Source: Bog-756 sp963738545 (lineage in GTDB: Bacteria; Actinomycetota; Acidimicrobiia; Acidimicrobiales; RAAP-2). From it: 64,000 bases of DNA. This document shows, in pieces, positions 7,664 through 20,513 of this stretch (position 1 is its first letter; every line of letters starts with the position of its first letter). Location of the stretch: contig CAVTXA010000009.1 of the NCBI GenBank assembly GCA_963738545.1, forward strand, positions 558,001 to 622,000. The letters are read 5' to 3'. Below the pieces are notes generated by a model. That model worked only from the letters and a program-made list of their open reading frames with translations. It had not been told where the DNA came from and searched no databases. A program made the position numbers and the translations under genes.

Positions 7664-9193
7664 GTGCCGACCGACCGCCTGCGGATGCACTGGGGTACGG
7701 CATCCCCCGATGGGGTGCGGTGGTCGGCCTACCCGTCGGTGGTCCGCCGCACACTGGTCATCCTCCAGGCGCTGTCGCCCGAGGGTCGGGACGCCTTTTT
7801 GTACGCCTGCTCGGCGCTGTTCGCCGGCGTCGCCGCCCTGGCCATGGGGATACCCCTCTACCGCCAGTGGGGCCAGATGGCCGTGGGCCCCTACGCCGTC
7901 GCCGCCGTCTTGATGATCGTGGTGGCCTACCGGCGCGCCGTGGCCGCCCGCACGGCGCCGACGGCCCGTTCCGGGGGGATGGCCCCGGCTGGCGACCCGG
8001 CTCCCGCCCCGCGCTCGATCACCGGCGGCCGGCGCTGGAAGGTGGCCCGGGTGGCGGCCTTCCTCATCGCCCTGTTCGGTGCCACCATCGTCCCGTTGGC
8101 CATGGAGGTGATCTGGCGGTCGGAGGGCGACGCTGCCCTCCACGTCCAGCCCGAGGTCCTGGTGGTGGAGCAGGCCGGCGACCGGGCCGCCCACGGCCAG
8201 GACCCCTACCGGGTGGTGGATCGCAACGGCCACATCCTCATCCACGAGCACACCGAGCCCATCTATGAGCTCTACTACCCCTACCTGCCGGGCATGGTGG
8301 TCTTCGGCTTCTCCACCGGGAGCCGGGTCGAGGCCCGCCTGACCGATGCCCGCATCCAGTTCCTGGTGTTCACGGCGGCAGTCGGCCTGTTCGCCCTCAG
8401 TCGCCTCCGACCCCGGACCGATGCCCGCATCCGGGCCCTCCAGATCCTGACCGTCCTGCCCACGGCGGCGTTGCCCCTGGCCACCGGCGGTGACGACATG
8501 CCGGTGGTGGCGCTCATGCTGCTGGGCCTGGTGGCCATCCAGCGACGAAGACCGTTCCTGGCCGGCCTGGCCCTCGGGGCGGCGTCGTCGCTCAAGTTCA
8601 CGGCCTGGCCCCTGGCCCTCGTGGCCCTGTGGGCGGCCAGCGACCGGAGCCGGCGTCGGGCCATGGCCTGGTACGCGCTGGGGGTGGTGGTGATCATGGG
8701 CCCGGTGGTCCTTCCCGTGGCCCTCTCCAACCCCTCGGCGTTCATCGACAACGTCATCCGCTTCCCGCTGGGTCTGGCCGGTGTGTCCTCACCGGCGGCC
8801 AGCGCCCTGCCCGGCCACATCCTGGTGGCGGCGGTCCCGGGGGTCCACCGGGCCTACGTGGTGACGGTCGTGGCCATCGGGGGCGCGCTGGTGGTCTGGC
8901 GCCTGTGGCGTCGACCGCCGGGGACCGCCGCCGAGGCGGCCAGCCTGGCGGGCTGGGTCATGCTCATCGCCATCGTGCTGGCCCCGGCCACCCGGGTCGG
9001 CTACCTGCTCTACCCCATCAACCTGTTCGTCTGGGCCTGGATGCTCCGTCAGGCCGACGAGCCGGACCTCCCCGGGTCGGCGCGGACGGGGCCGGAGTCT
9101 CAGTTGTCGTCGGGCAGCTCGAACAGCTCGAGCGAGAAGGTGGTGGACCCGGTGGAGGTGGTGGGGGACACGGTCGCCCCCACCTCCCAGTAG
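7664..9193 (+). CDS. Polytopic membrane protein, GT-C/DUF2029-like glycosyltransferase
   Basis: The protein is about 509 residues with some nine to eleven hydrophobic segments, for example LFAGVAALAMGIPLY, AAVLMIVVAY, and several after residue 240. An outside loop near residues 165-205 holds HGQDPYRVVDR and YELYYPYLPGM, the position where polyprenyl-phosphate-dependent GT-C enzymes carry their acidic motif. GDDMPVVALMLLGL and LGAASSLKFTAWPLAL resemble the DUF2029/GT87 mannosyltransferase core. I infer a lipid-linked sugar transferase in the plasma membrane; donor and acceptor are unknown. The 3' end overlaps the convergent next gene by 94 nt. Starts at GTG 7649 or ATG 7685 are possible alternatives. 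Confidence 0.65.
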   Translation: MPTDRLRMHWGTASPDGVRWSAYPSVVRRTLVILQALSPEGRDAFLYACSALFAGVAALAMGIPLYRQWGQMAVGPYAVAAVLMIVVAYRRAVAARTAPTARSGGMAPAGDPAPAPRSITGGRRWKVARVAAFLIALFGATIVPLAMEVIWRSEGDAALHVQPEVLVVEQAGDRAAHGQDPYRVVDRNGHILIHEHTEPIYELYYPYLPGMVVFGFSTGSRVEARLTDARIQFLVFTAAVGLFALSRLRPRTDARIRALQILTVLPTAALPLATGGDDMPVVALMLLGLVAIQRRRPFLAGLALGAASSLKFTAWPLALVALWAASDRSRRRAMAWYALGVVVIMGPVVLPVALSNPSAFIDNVIRFPLGLAGVSSPAASALPGHILVAAVPGVHRAYVVTVVAIGGALVVWRLWRRPPGTAAEAASLAGWVMLIAIVLAPATRVGYLLYPINLFVWAWMLRQADEPDLPGSARTGPESQLSSGSSNSSSEKVVDPVEVVGDTVAPTSQ

Positions 9194-9744
9194 AAGCTGT
9201 CCCCGCTGCCCCTCTTGAACAGGATCACCGTCCCCGACGCCTTCCCGGTGGCCGGGCTTCCCTGGTCGGTCACCTTCCAGCCCAGGGTGGGGAGCAGGGT
9301 GCGGTAGACGTCGCCCACCTGATCGGCGGAGAGCCCGGTCCGGAACACGACCGTCCGGTCGAACTGTCCGACGCCCTGGTCGATGTTGACCGTCCGGACC
9401 ACCGAGCTGCCCGTCGGCACGGCCAGGTTGCCCAGGATGTCGGCCGGTGGCTGCCCGGCGCTCACGATGGCCCTCATGGCCGTGGCCGCCGGGGTGAGGG
9501 GGACCACGGTGCCGTCGGGGATCCTGACCGAGCGGACGGACAGGGTGGTGTTGCCGCCCGAGGTCAACGCCGAGGCCACCACGCCGACGACCACGATGAG
9601 GACGGCGATGCCCAGGACCACCAGGGCCGGACCCCGGAGGGACATGTGCTCGTACATCCGGTTGTCCGGATCGACGGGACCGCCCTCGGCGACGAGGTCG
9701 GGGTCGCTCTCAGGCGGCTGGAGCACCGGGGAGGGGTTGGACAT
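9100..9744 (-). CDS. Single-pass membrane protein of unknown function
   Basis: The 214-residue product starts with an acidic, Pro-rich cytoplasmic segment of about 35 residues. One transmembrane helix follows (ALVVLGIAVLIVVVGVVASAL, residues about 40-60), then an extracellular domain. That domain contains IPDGTVVPLTPAATAMRAIV, VVRTVNIDQGVGQFDRTVVFRTG and LPTLGWKVTDQG, which suggests a small alpha/beta sensor or binding fold, but I do not recognise the family. The last 94 nt are antisense to the end of the neighbouring GT-C-like gene. A TACCAT box lies 9 nt upstream of the ATG. Confidence 0.75.
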   Translation of the reverse strand: MSNPSPVLQPPESDPDLVAEGGPVDPDNRMYEHMSLRGPALVVLGIAVLIVVVGVVASALTSGGNTTLSVRSVRIPDGTVVPLTPAATAMRAIVSAGQPPADILGNLAVPTGSSVVRTVNIDQGVGQFDRTVVFRTGLSADQVGDVYRTLLPTLGWKVTDQGSPATGKASGTVILFKRGSGDSFYWEVGATVSPTTSTGSTTFSLELFELPDDN

Positions 9745-9753
9745 GGCCCGGCC

Positions 9754-9759
9754 ATGGTA
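9754..9759 (-). promoter_or_regulatory. -10-like box of the 9744 gene
   Basis: TACCAT on the minus strand, 9 nt before ATG 9744. Confidence 0.35.
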
Positions 9760-9801
9760 CCGGGACCCCCCGGGGGACCCCCGGTCGGGCCCGGCCGGAG
9801 C

Positions 9802-10269
9802 TCAGCGGGGAACCGTGGCCTCCGGGGCCGCCTCGGGCCGCCCGGGGGCACGGGTCACGGCCCCGGGAGACGGCTCGGTCGGGGCAGGGGTGTCGAGGCC
9901 CACGGCCACCCGGGTAGACACGACGGCCGCCCCCACGGTCACGGCCAGGATGCCCCACCGGCTGCGGCGGGGCAGCGAGCCGAAGGCCAGGACCGTGGCC
10001 AGGGCGTCCACGCCGTCGGCCATGCCCCCGAGGGCCACCCAGGGACGCGCCTCCGCGTCGGAGACCCCGAGCGCCCGCAGACAGCCGATCCCGAGGGCCA
10101 GGTCCCGGCCCCCCATGGTCCGGGCCAGGAGCCGGCTACCCGACGATCGGGCGTCGACGCCGATCCACGGCCGGGCCATCAGCGTCGGCGCGGCCAGGGC
10201 GCTCACCCCGATCCCGACCCGTCCCCAGGCGACGAGGCGGGCCAGTGGGCGGGAGAAGGACTCGTCCAT
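9802..10269 (-). CDS. Small membrane protein of unknown function
   Basis: The 155-residue product has an N-terminal half GRVGIGVSALAAPTLMARPWIG followed by ARTMGGRDLALGIGCLRAL, a pattern seen in small actinobacterial membrane proteins of unknown role (DUF4267-like). Three to four weakly hydrophobic helices are predicted, including ALGGMADGVDALATVLAF and WGILAVTVGAAVVSTRVAV. The C-terminal 30 residues are Pro/Ala-rich. TATCTT lies 6 nt upstream of the ATG, and the intervening GAGGAC could also act as a weak ribosome site. Function cannot be inferred. Confidence 0.7.
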   Translation of the reverse strand: MDESFSRPLARLVAWGRVGIGVSALAAPTLMARPWIGVDARSSGSRLLARTMGGRDLALGIGCLRALGVSDAEARPWVALGGMADGVDALATVLAFGSLPRRSRWGILAVTVGAAVVSTRVAVGLDTPAPTEPSPGAVTRAPGRPEAAPEATVPR

Positions 10270-10275
10270 GAGGAC

Positions 10276-10281
10276 AAGATA
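10276..10281 (-). promoter_or_regulatory. Leaderless-type -10 box of the 10269 gene
   Basis: TATCTT on the minus strand, 6 nt before the ATG. Confidence 0.45.
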
Positions 10282-10378
10282 GGGCCCGGTGCAACGAGGC
10301 GCGTCCGGCCGTCCCCCGGGCCGGTGCAGGACGGCGCCGGACGCCCCAACAGTCCAGGTTGCGAGCCGTATGACACAA

Positions 10379-10400
10379 GAAGTGGTCGGATCACCACTTC
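10379..10400. repeat. Perfect inverted repeat, 8-bp arms
   Basis: GAAGTGGT, 6 nt, ACCACTTC. A dimeric-regulator operator is plausible; it sits 27 nt upstream of a -35-like TTTACT. Confidence 0.6.
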
Positions 10401-10402
10401 AT

Positions 10403-10420
10403 GTGAACGATGCAGTTCAC
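10403..10420. repeat. Perfect inverted repeat, 6-bp arms
   Basis: GTGAAC, 6 nt, GTTCAC. It lies 2 nt after the preceding palindrome, with the same 6-nt centre, just upstream of the candidate promoter. Confidence 0.55.
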
Positions 10421-10426
10421 CCGATG

Positions 10427-10455
10427 TTTACTTTTGTCCGACGATGCTTCACAAT
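10427..10455 (+). promoter_or_regulatory. Candidate promoter TTTACT - 17 nt - CACAAT
   Basis: The -35 and -10 like hexamers are separated by exactly 17 nt in an AT-richer patch. A GTG follows the -10 by 5 nt. Confidence 0.4.
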
Positions 10456-10460
10456 GCGAG

Positions 10461-10532
10461 GTGCACGGACGAGCGGTGGCGGTTCGTCCCGAGGAGGGGT
10501 GCCTGGACCAGTACGGCGGAAGGATCCTGTGA
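10461..10532 (+). CDS. Candidate 23-residue microprotein or leader peptide
   Basis: A GTG 5 nt after CACAAT opens 23 codons ending in TGA. The peptide (about MHGRAVAVRPEEG, then CLDQYGGRIL) has one cysteine. The stop is 11 nt before a strong hairpin, so the ORF, promoter and terminator would form one short transcription unit. I do not recognise the peptide. It could equally be a non-coding RNA, or chance, since codon evidence is thin at this length. Confidence 0.22.
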   Translation: MHGRAVAVRPEEGCLDQYGGRIL

Positions 10533-10543
10533 GATGGGGGGGG

Positions 10544-10571
10544 AGTGGCCGGGCCGCAAGGCCCGGCCACT
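10544..10571. terminator. Hairpin with 12-bp stem and GCAA tetraloop
   Basis: The arms AGTGGCCGGGCC and GGCCCGGCCACT pair perfectly around GCAA. There is no T-tract, as is common in high-GC actinobacteria. It can end both a rightward small transcript and the leftward thi operon (93 nt after the thiD stop). Confidence 0.6.
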
Positions 10572-10664
10572 GTCATGGCGGAGGACGGTGAACGACCCAG
10601 AGGGGGCGGTAGCGCGAGGCCCGGCCGAGCACCGGGTTGCCGGGGGTTGTTCTCGGGCCGCTGC

Positions 10665-11543
10665 TCACACCGGGGTCGAGATGCCCGGCGGTGGCTTCGT
10701 CGCCCATCCCAGGTGGTCCAGGGGCCCGTGCCCGTGCCCGAGGTGCCACCGGGCCCCACCCCGGAGGGCGCCGAGGACGAACGCCTTGGCCGCCGACACG
10801 GCTTCGGGGACGTCGGCCCCGTGGGCCAGGTAGGCGGTGATGGCCGCCGAGAGCGAGCAGCCGGTCCCGTGGGTGTTCGGCGTGTCCACGTGGCCGCCGG
10901 TGAGGACGGTCACCGTCGTCCCGTCGAAGAGCACGTCGGCCACCTGGGCCGGCGGGTCCACTCCCGATCGGGCCTCGACCCCGGGAAGGTGGCCGCCCTT
11001 GACTAGCACCCAGGTCGGCCCGAGTTCGTAGATCCTCCGGGCCATGTCGGCCATGGCCTCCACGTCCTCCTCGCCGGTCGGCGTGCGGTCGGCCAGCAGG
11101 GACGCCTCCCAGAGGTTCGGCGTGGCGATCAGGGCCTCGGGCAGCAGATGCCGTCGGTAGGCGTCGATGCCCTCCTCGTCGAGGAAGATCCGCCCCGTCG
11201 AGGCCACCATGACGGGGTCGACCACCAGGCGGTGGAGATCCCCGGCGGCGGCCCGTCGGCCGACGACCTCGATGGTGGCCGGCGCGCCGAGCAGTCCGGT
11301 CTTGACCGCCTTGACGGGCAGGTCGTCGAGGACGGTGGCCATCTGGGCCTCGACCATGGACGCCGGCAGGTGCTGGACCTCGCGCACCTCCGCCGTGCTC
11401 TGGGCCGTGACCGCCGTGATCACCGTGGTGGCGAAGACGCCGAGCGCGCCCATGGTCTTGATGTCGGCCTGGATCCCGGCCCCGGCACCCGAGTCGGAGC
11501 CGGCGACGGTCATGGCGACGGGTGGGTCACCCATGCCGCTCAC
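10665..11543 (-). CDS. thiD: Hydroxymethylpyrimidine (phosphate) kinase
   Basis: The product is about 292 residues. It phosphorylates HMP and HMP-P to HMP-PP for thiamine synthesis. ThiD motifs are clear: MTVAGSDSGAGAGIQADIKT at the N-terminus, TAVTAQST, VVDPVMVASTG, ATPNLWEASLL, VLVKGGHLPG and the anion-hole motif NTHGTGCSLSAAI with the catalytic Asp region of the ribokinase fold. The GTG at 11543 overlaps the thiG stop as GTGA, implying translational coupling; ATG 11534 is an alternative. The gene is last in thiO-thiS-thiG-thiD. Confidence 0.93.
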   Translation of the reverse strand: MSGMGDPPVAMTVAGSDSGAGAGIQADIKTMGALGVFATTVITAVTAQSTAEVREVQHLPASMVEAQMATVLDDLPVKAVKTGLLGAPATIEVVGRRAAAGDLHRLVVDPVMVASTGRIFLDEEGIDAYRRHLLPEALIATPNLWEASLLADRTPTGEEDVEAMADMARRIYELGPTWVLVKGGHLPGVEARSGVDPPAQVADVLFDGTTVTVLTGGHVDTPNTHGTGCSLSAAITAYLAHGADVPEAVSAAKAFVLGALRGGARWHLGHGHGPLDHLGWATKPPPGISTPV

Positions 11544-12397
11544 CACTCGACCATCCCCTCGGTGGCCGTCGATGCCCGGGCGTGGAACCGGCGGGTGATC
11601 CGACCGGCCCGGTAGGCGGATCGACCCGAGGCCACGGCGTCGCGCATGGCCTCGGCCATGCGCTGGGGATCCCGGGCCCGGGTCACTGCCGAGGCCACCA
11701 GCACGGCGTCGCAGCCGAGCTCCATGGCCAGGCAGGCGTCCGAGGCGGTGCCGATCCCGGCGTCCAGGACCACCGGCACCCCGGCCTGCTCCACGATCAG
11801 GGCGATGTTGTGGGGATTGCGGATCCCGAGGCCGGTGCCGATCGGCGAACCGAGCGGCATCACCACGGCACAGCCCACCTGCTCCAGGCGGCGGGCGACG
11901 ACCGGGTCGTCGTTGCAGTAGGGGAGGACGACGAACCCGTCGTCGACCAGCTCCTCGGCCGCGGCCAGCAGCTCCACCGAGTCGGGGAGCAGCGTCCGGT
12001 CGTCCCCGATGACCTCGAGCTTCACCCAGTCGGTGCCGAAGGCCTCGCGGGCCAGCTTGGCCGTGAGCACGGCATCGGTGGCCGTGAAGCATCCGGCGGT
12101 GTTGGGCAGCACGGCGATGCCCAGGTCGCCGAGGAGGTCGACCAGGGAGTGCCGGGTGGTGGGATCCACCCGGCGCACGGCCACGGTGGCCATGGACGTG
12201 CCCGAGCCCACGAGGGCCGACCGGAGCGACTCGGGACTGGCCATGCCGCCGGTCCCGAGCAGCAGGCGGGATGGGAGGACCCGACCGGCGATGACGAGGG
12301 CGTCGTCCTCGGGTCCGCGATCGGCGGCCCCGGCGCCGGCCGGCCCGTCGGGGTCCGGCAGCTCGGCGGTCCGGAAGTCTCGGTACTGGTCAACCAT
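11540..12397 (-). CDS. thiG: Thiazole synthase
   Basis: The 285-residue (beta/alpha)8 enzyme makes the thiazole phosphate moiety from deoxyxylulose 5-phosphate, dehydroglycine and ThiS-thiocarboxylate. Motifs include VLPSRLLLGTGG, LPNTAGCFTATDAV, the active-site lysine strand DWVKLEVIGDD, GLGIRNPHNIALI and DAGIGTASDACLAMELG. A 35-residue N-terminal extension precedes the usual start. ATG 12397 is preceded at 7 nt by TACCGT, so thiG seems to have its own leaderless promoter inside the thi cluster, 49 nt after thiS. Confidence 0.95.
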   Translation of the reverse strand: MVDQYRDFRTAELPDPDGPAGAGAADRGPEDDALVIAGRVLPSRLLLGTGGMASPESLRSALVGSGTSMATVAVRRVDPTTRHSLVDLLGDLGIAVLPNTAGCFTATDAVLTAKLAREAFGTDWVKLEVIGDDRTLLPDSVELLAAAEELVDDGFVVLPYCNDDPVVARRLEQVGCAVVMPLGSPIGTGLGIRNPHNIALIVEQAGVPVVLDAGIGTASDACLAMELGCDAVLVASAVTRARDPQRMAEAMRDAVASGRSAYRAGRITRRFHARASTATEGMVEW

Positions 12398-12404
12398 CGT
12401 CCCC

Positions 12405-12410
12405 ACGGTA
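12405..12410 (-). promoter_or_regulatory. Leaderless-type -10 box of thiG
   Basis: TACCGT on the minus strand, 7 nt before ATG 12397. Confidence 0.55.
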
Positions 12411-12446
12411 CCGCCGTCACCCGGGACACCGGCGCGACGCCAACCG

Positions 12447-12647
12447 TTACCCGCCGGCGGCCGCGGTGACGATCTCGATCCGGTCGCCGGCGGTGATGAC
12501 CGTCTCGTCCCAGGCGCTCCTCGGGACCACGTCGCCGTTCCGGGCCACGGCGATGCCACGGGGCGAGGGACACCACAGCGCCACCAGGCCGGCCACGGAG
12601 AGGTCGTCCGGGCCCGTCCACGCCTCGCCGTTCACCTCCACGTTCAT
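12447..12647 (-). CDS. thiS: Sulfur carrier protein ThiS
   Basis: The 66-residue ubiquitin-like protein ends in AAAGG, the di-glycine tail that is adenylated and thiocarboxylated to donate sulfur to ThiG. The core shows MNVEVNGEAW, GIAVARNGDVVPRSAW and DRIEIVTAAAGG, typical of ThiS. The ATG overlaps the thiO stop as ATGA, so translation is probably coupled. ThiF and ThiE are not in the window. Confidence 0.93.
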   Translation of the reverse strand: MNVEVNGEAWTGPDDLSVAGLVALWCPSPRGIAVARNGDVVPRSAWDETVITAGDRIEIVTAAAGG

Positions 12648-13828
12648 GGTCGCAGAGCGCTCCCCGTCCCGTCCCGCGAGGCGAAGCGGTCCGGTCGGAA
12701 GCGGGCGAACGTCGGGGCGCCGGCGTCGCACCCACCGTCGGCCACGGCCAGGAGCCGGACCACCTCGTCGGCGGTGATCGGGGCCAGGAGGAAGCCGTTG
12801 CGGTAGTGGCCCGTCGCCACCACCAGGCCCGCCGGACCGGTGGCGCCGACGATCGGGGCGTTGTCCGGGGACCCGGGTCGGAGCCCGGTCGTCGTCTCGT
12901 GCAGCTCGTACTCGTCGATGGCCGGGACGAGGCGCCGGGCGTCCTCCAGGAGATCGAGGGCCGGTCCCAGCTGGACGGACGCGTCGAAGCCCCGCTCCTC
13001 GACGGTGGCGCCCACCACCACCGTGCCGTCGGACCGCGGCACCAGATAGCAGTTGCGGCCCCGGACGAGCCCCCGTACCGTCCGGGCCAGTCGGGGTGCA
13101 CCCTCGGGTGCGCGGAGGCGCACGGTGAGACCCCGGACCGGCCGCACCGGGGGACGGCTGGGATCGGGCACCCCGCCGACCCGTCCCGACCAGCAACCGG
13201 CGGCCAGCACCACCGAGGCGGCCCCGAGCCGTCCACCGTGCCGCAGGGCGACGCCGGTGACTCCCGAGGCGTCCGAGGTGATCTCGGCCACCTCGTCGTC
13301 GACGAAGGAGACCTGCCGGGCCCGGCAGGCTTCGAGAAGGGCCTCCACCACCCGACGGTTGTCCACCTGATGGTCCTCGACGAGCTCGACCCCGCCGCTG
13401 ATCCCCGGGGCGAGCAGGGGCTCGGCCGCCCGGCACTGGGCCGAGGTCAGGCGGTGGGCGGCCAGGCCCAGGGTCAACTGGTAGCCGAGCACGTCGTCGG
13501 TGGCGTCGCGGTCGGAGGCGTCGGCCGCCACCAGCAGGGTGCCCCCGGTCCGGTAGTGGACGTCCACCGCCGAGTCCTCCTCCAGGTCCTGGGCGAAACC
13601 CGGCCACGCCCCGGCCGCCACCACGTTGAGCCGGGTGAGCTCGCCCTCGCCGAAGTGGGCCTCGCCCACCGGGGCCAGCATGCCGGCCGCGGCCCAACTG
13701 GCACCCTGACCGGGCGAGGGGTCGACCACGGCGACCCGGTGGCCCACCACCGAGGCCTTCCAGGCGACGGACAGCCCGATCACGCCCCCACCCACCACCA
13801 CCAGGTCAGGAGGGCGGGAGGCGGTCAT
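12644..13828 (-). CDS. thiO: Glycine oxidase ThiO
   Basis: The 394-residue FAD enzyme oxidises glycine to iminoglycine for thiazole synthesis. It has the dinucleotide-binding motif VVGGGVIGLSVAWK at residues 11-24, the DAO-family segment GASWAAAGMLAP, the HYRTGGTLLVA region, and the C-terminal flavin motif ATGHYRNGFLLAPITA. Length is slightly above the family mean. The ATG has both GGGAGG and a TAGCAT box within 12 nt upstream, so it heads the thi operon. No TPP riboswitch motif is visible upstream. Confidence 0.93.
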   Translation of the reverse strand: MTASRPPDLVVVGGGVIGLSVAWKASVVGHRVAVVDPSPGQGASWAAAGMLAPVGEAHFGEGELTRLNVVAAGAWPGFAQDLEEDSAVDVHYRTGGTLLVAADASDRDATDDVLGYQLTLGLAAHRLTSAQCRAAEPLLAPGISGGVELVEDHQVDNRRVVEALLEACRARQVSFVDDEVAEITSDASGVTGVALRHGGRLGAASVVLAAGCWSGRVGGVPDPSRPPVRPVRGLTVRLRAPEGAPRLARTVRGLVRGRNCYLVPRSDGTVVVGATVEERGFDASVQLGPALDLLEDARRLVPAIDEYELHETTTGLRPGSPDNAPIVGATGPAGLVVATGHYRNGFLLAPITADEVVRLLAVADGGCDAGAPTFARFRPDRFASRDGTGSALRP

Positions 13829-13834
13829 CCTCCC

Positions 13835-13840
13835 ATGCTA
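13835..13840 (-). promoter_or_regulatory. -10 box of thiO
   Basis: TAGCAT on the minus strand, 6 nt before ATG; the spacer GGGAGG could also serve as a ribosome site if the transcript starts farther upstream. Confidence 0.4.
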
Positions 13841-13910
13841 CGGGGGAGCCACCGGCCGACGGGTGGGGCACCGCGGACACGACCGGCCCACCGGCGACGA
13901 CGCCCGGCCA

Positions 13911-13941
13911 TCGACAGGCCCTGTCCGGGGACGTGTACAAT
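13911..13941 (+). promoter_or_regulatory. Candidate gltB promoter
   Basis: TCGACA and TACAAT are separated by 19 nt, longer than ideal. The start site would fall near 13948, giving a leader of about 60 nt to gltB, unlike the leaderless genes around it. Confidence 0.45.
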
Positions 13942-14009
13942 CTTTCGACCACGCAAGGGCCAACGTCGTCCCTGGTGGGTGGATCCACTTCTCTCGTTGG
14001 AGCGACCCG

Positions 14010-18702
<4,693 letters not shown>

Positions 18703-18710
<8 letters not shown>

Positions 18711-20211
18711 CGTCAGCGGCTTCCTCAAATACGGGCGGGTGCTCCCGGCGCGACGACCGGTGCCGGTCCGCCTCCGTGACTGGAAGGAGGTCTACGAGCC
18801 CCTCCCCGTGGAGACGGCCCAGCAGCAGGGCGCCCGATGCATGGACTGCGGGATCCCCTTCTGCCACGAGGGCTGCCCCCTGGGCAATCTGATCCCCGAG
18901 TGGAACGACCTCGTCTACCGCGACGACTGGCCCGACGCCATCGAGCGGCTGCACGCCACCAACAACTTCCCCGAGTTCACCGGCCGCCTGTGCCCGGCCC
19001 CCTGTGAGGGGTCGTGCGTGCTCGGTATCAACGACGACCCGGTGACCATCGAGCGGATCGAGTACGAGATCATCGAACGGGCGTGGTCCGAGGGGTGGGT
19101 GGAGCCGGTGCCGGCCTCGGTCCGCAGCGGCCGGCGGGTGGCCGTGGTCGGATCGGGCCCGGCCGGGCTGGCCGCCGCCCAGCAGCTGGTCCGGGCCGGT
19201 CATGACGTGGTGGTGTTCGAACGGGCCGAGAAGCCCGGCGGCCTGCTCCGCTTCGGGATCCCCGAGTTCAAGATGGAAAAGGCCGTCCTCGATCGGCGCC
19301 TCGACCAGATGGTGGCCGAGGGGGTCGAGTTCCGCTGCGGCGTGTCGGTGGGGGAGCCCGCCCCCGAGGTGCCCGGCGCCGCCGCCGCCGACGCCACCGT
19401 GGTCAGCGCCCGGTCCCTGGTGGACGAGTTCGACGCGGTCGTGCTCGCTGGTGGGGCCACCCTGCCCCGGGACCTCCCCGTCCCCGGGCGGGAGCTGGAC
19501 GGGATCCACCGGGCCATGGACTTCCTCAAACCGTCCAACCTGGTCCAAGAGGGACTGGCCGACGCCTCGCCCATCTCGGCCGAGGGCAAGCACGTAGTGA
19601 TCATCGGGGGCGGGGACACCGGGGCCGACTGCCTGGGCACCGTCCACCGCCAGCGGGCGCTCAGCGTCCACCAGCTGGAGATCCTGCCCGAGCCCCCGAT
19701 CGGCCGCTCCGAGGACAACCCCTGGCCCACCTGGCCGCTCATCCTCCGGACGTCCTCGGCGCTCGAGGAGGGGGGCGAGCGCCTCTTCTCGGTGACCACG
19801 GCGGAGTTCGTGGGCGACGGGGACGGTCACGTGCGGGCCCTCCGAGGCTCGGAGGTCGAGGTGGCCTACGGGGACGACGGCCGACCCGAGTTCCGGCCCG
19901 TGGAGGGATCAGCCTTCGAGCTGCCCTGTGAGCTCGTGCTGCTGGCCATGGGCTTCCTCGGCTCCGAGCGCACCGGGGTGGTGGCCGACCTCGGGCTCGA
20001 GGTCAGCGGTCGCGGCAACGTGGTGGCCGACGGCTCCTGGGCCACCAACGTGGACGGGGTGTTCGTCTGCGGCGACATGTCCCGCGGCCAGAGCCTCATC
20101 GTCTGGGCCATCGCCGAGGGGCGATCGGCGGCGGCCGCCGTGGACCGGTACCTCATGGGCGAGACGGCCCTGCCCGCCCCCATCGTCCCCGGCCAACTGG
20201 CCCTGCGGTAG
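18703..20211 (+). CDS. gltD: Glutamate synthase small subunit
   Basis: The 502-residue subunit moves electrons from NAD(P)H through FAD and two 4Fe-4S clusters to GltB. The N-terminal cysteine motifs are CMDCGIPFCHEGCPLGNLIP and CPAPCEGSCVLG. The FAD-binding Rossmann motif is VVGSGPAGLAAAQQL and the NADPH-binding one is VIIGGGDTGADCLG. The C-terminus shows NVDGVFVCGDMSRGQSLIVWAI. ATG 18703 lies inside the last codons of gltB, implying coupled translation. A 9-bp-stem hairpin follows 55 nt after the stop. Confidence 0.97.
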
Positions 20212-20513
20212 GTCGGTCCCCGACGGGTGCCCCGGCGCCCGGCCCGGATGGGGTGGCCACGCGAAGGTCCCCCGGGCTGAGCCGGGGGACGATCGGATGC
20301 ATGCACCGACCGGTCTCGGCCCGCCCACTCCGGACCGTCGTCCGAAGCAGGGAACACTGAACCGGTCTACACCTCCACTTCTACTCCTTCGCGGGCCGGT
20401 TGACCAGACCCCAATCGCCGCCGGCGACGTCGACCGAGGTCGGGAGGCCGGATCTTCTCCCATTGTTACCCGGCTCTTATCCATTCCTCACCTTCAGGGG
20501 GCACACTGGATCC
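20212..20513. other. Intergenic region after gltD
   Basis: About 300 bases without a supported gene. It contains the gltD terminator hairpin (20267-20290) and an AT-richer stretch near 20460-20490 that may hold the promoter of the YeaQ-like gene. No tRNA or riboswitch is recognisable. Confidence 0.5.
20267..20290 (+). terminator. Hairpin after gltBD
   Basis: GTCCCCCGG and CCGGGGGAC form a perfect 9-bp stem with a 6-nt loop, 55 nt after gltD. There is no T-tract. Confidence 0.6.

Larger units (their letters stand above)
10270..10664. other. Non-coding regulatory island between thiD and the 10269 gene
   Basis: No long gene is supported in these 395 bases. They hold a -10 box for the leftward gene, two perfect inverted repeats (10379-10400 and 10403-10420), a promoter-like pair on the plus strand (10427-10455), a possible 23-codon ORF and a strong hairpin (10544-10571). 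The stretch around 10410-10456 is visibly more AT-rich than its surroundings. Confidence 0.6.

Noticed and set aside
8629..10833. A 734-codon plus-strand frame covering several minus-strand genes and the 10.4-kb island.
   Set aside because: It crosses gene boundaries and the hairpin and palindromes, with a low-complexity translation.
13829..14009. A TPP riboswitch upstream of thiO.
   Set aside because: The conserved CTGAGA core and its partner were not found, and the thiO and thiG starts look leaderless or nearly so.
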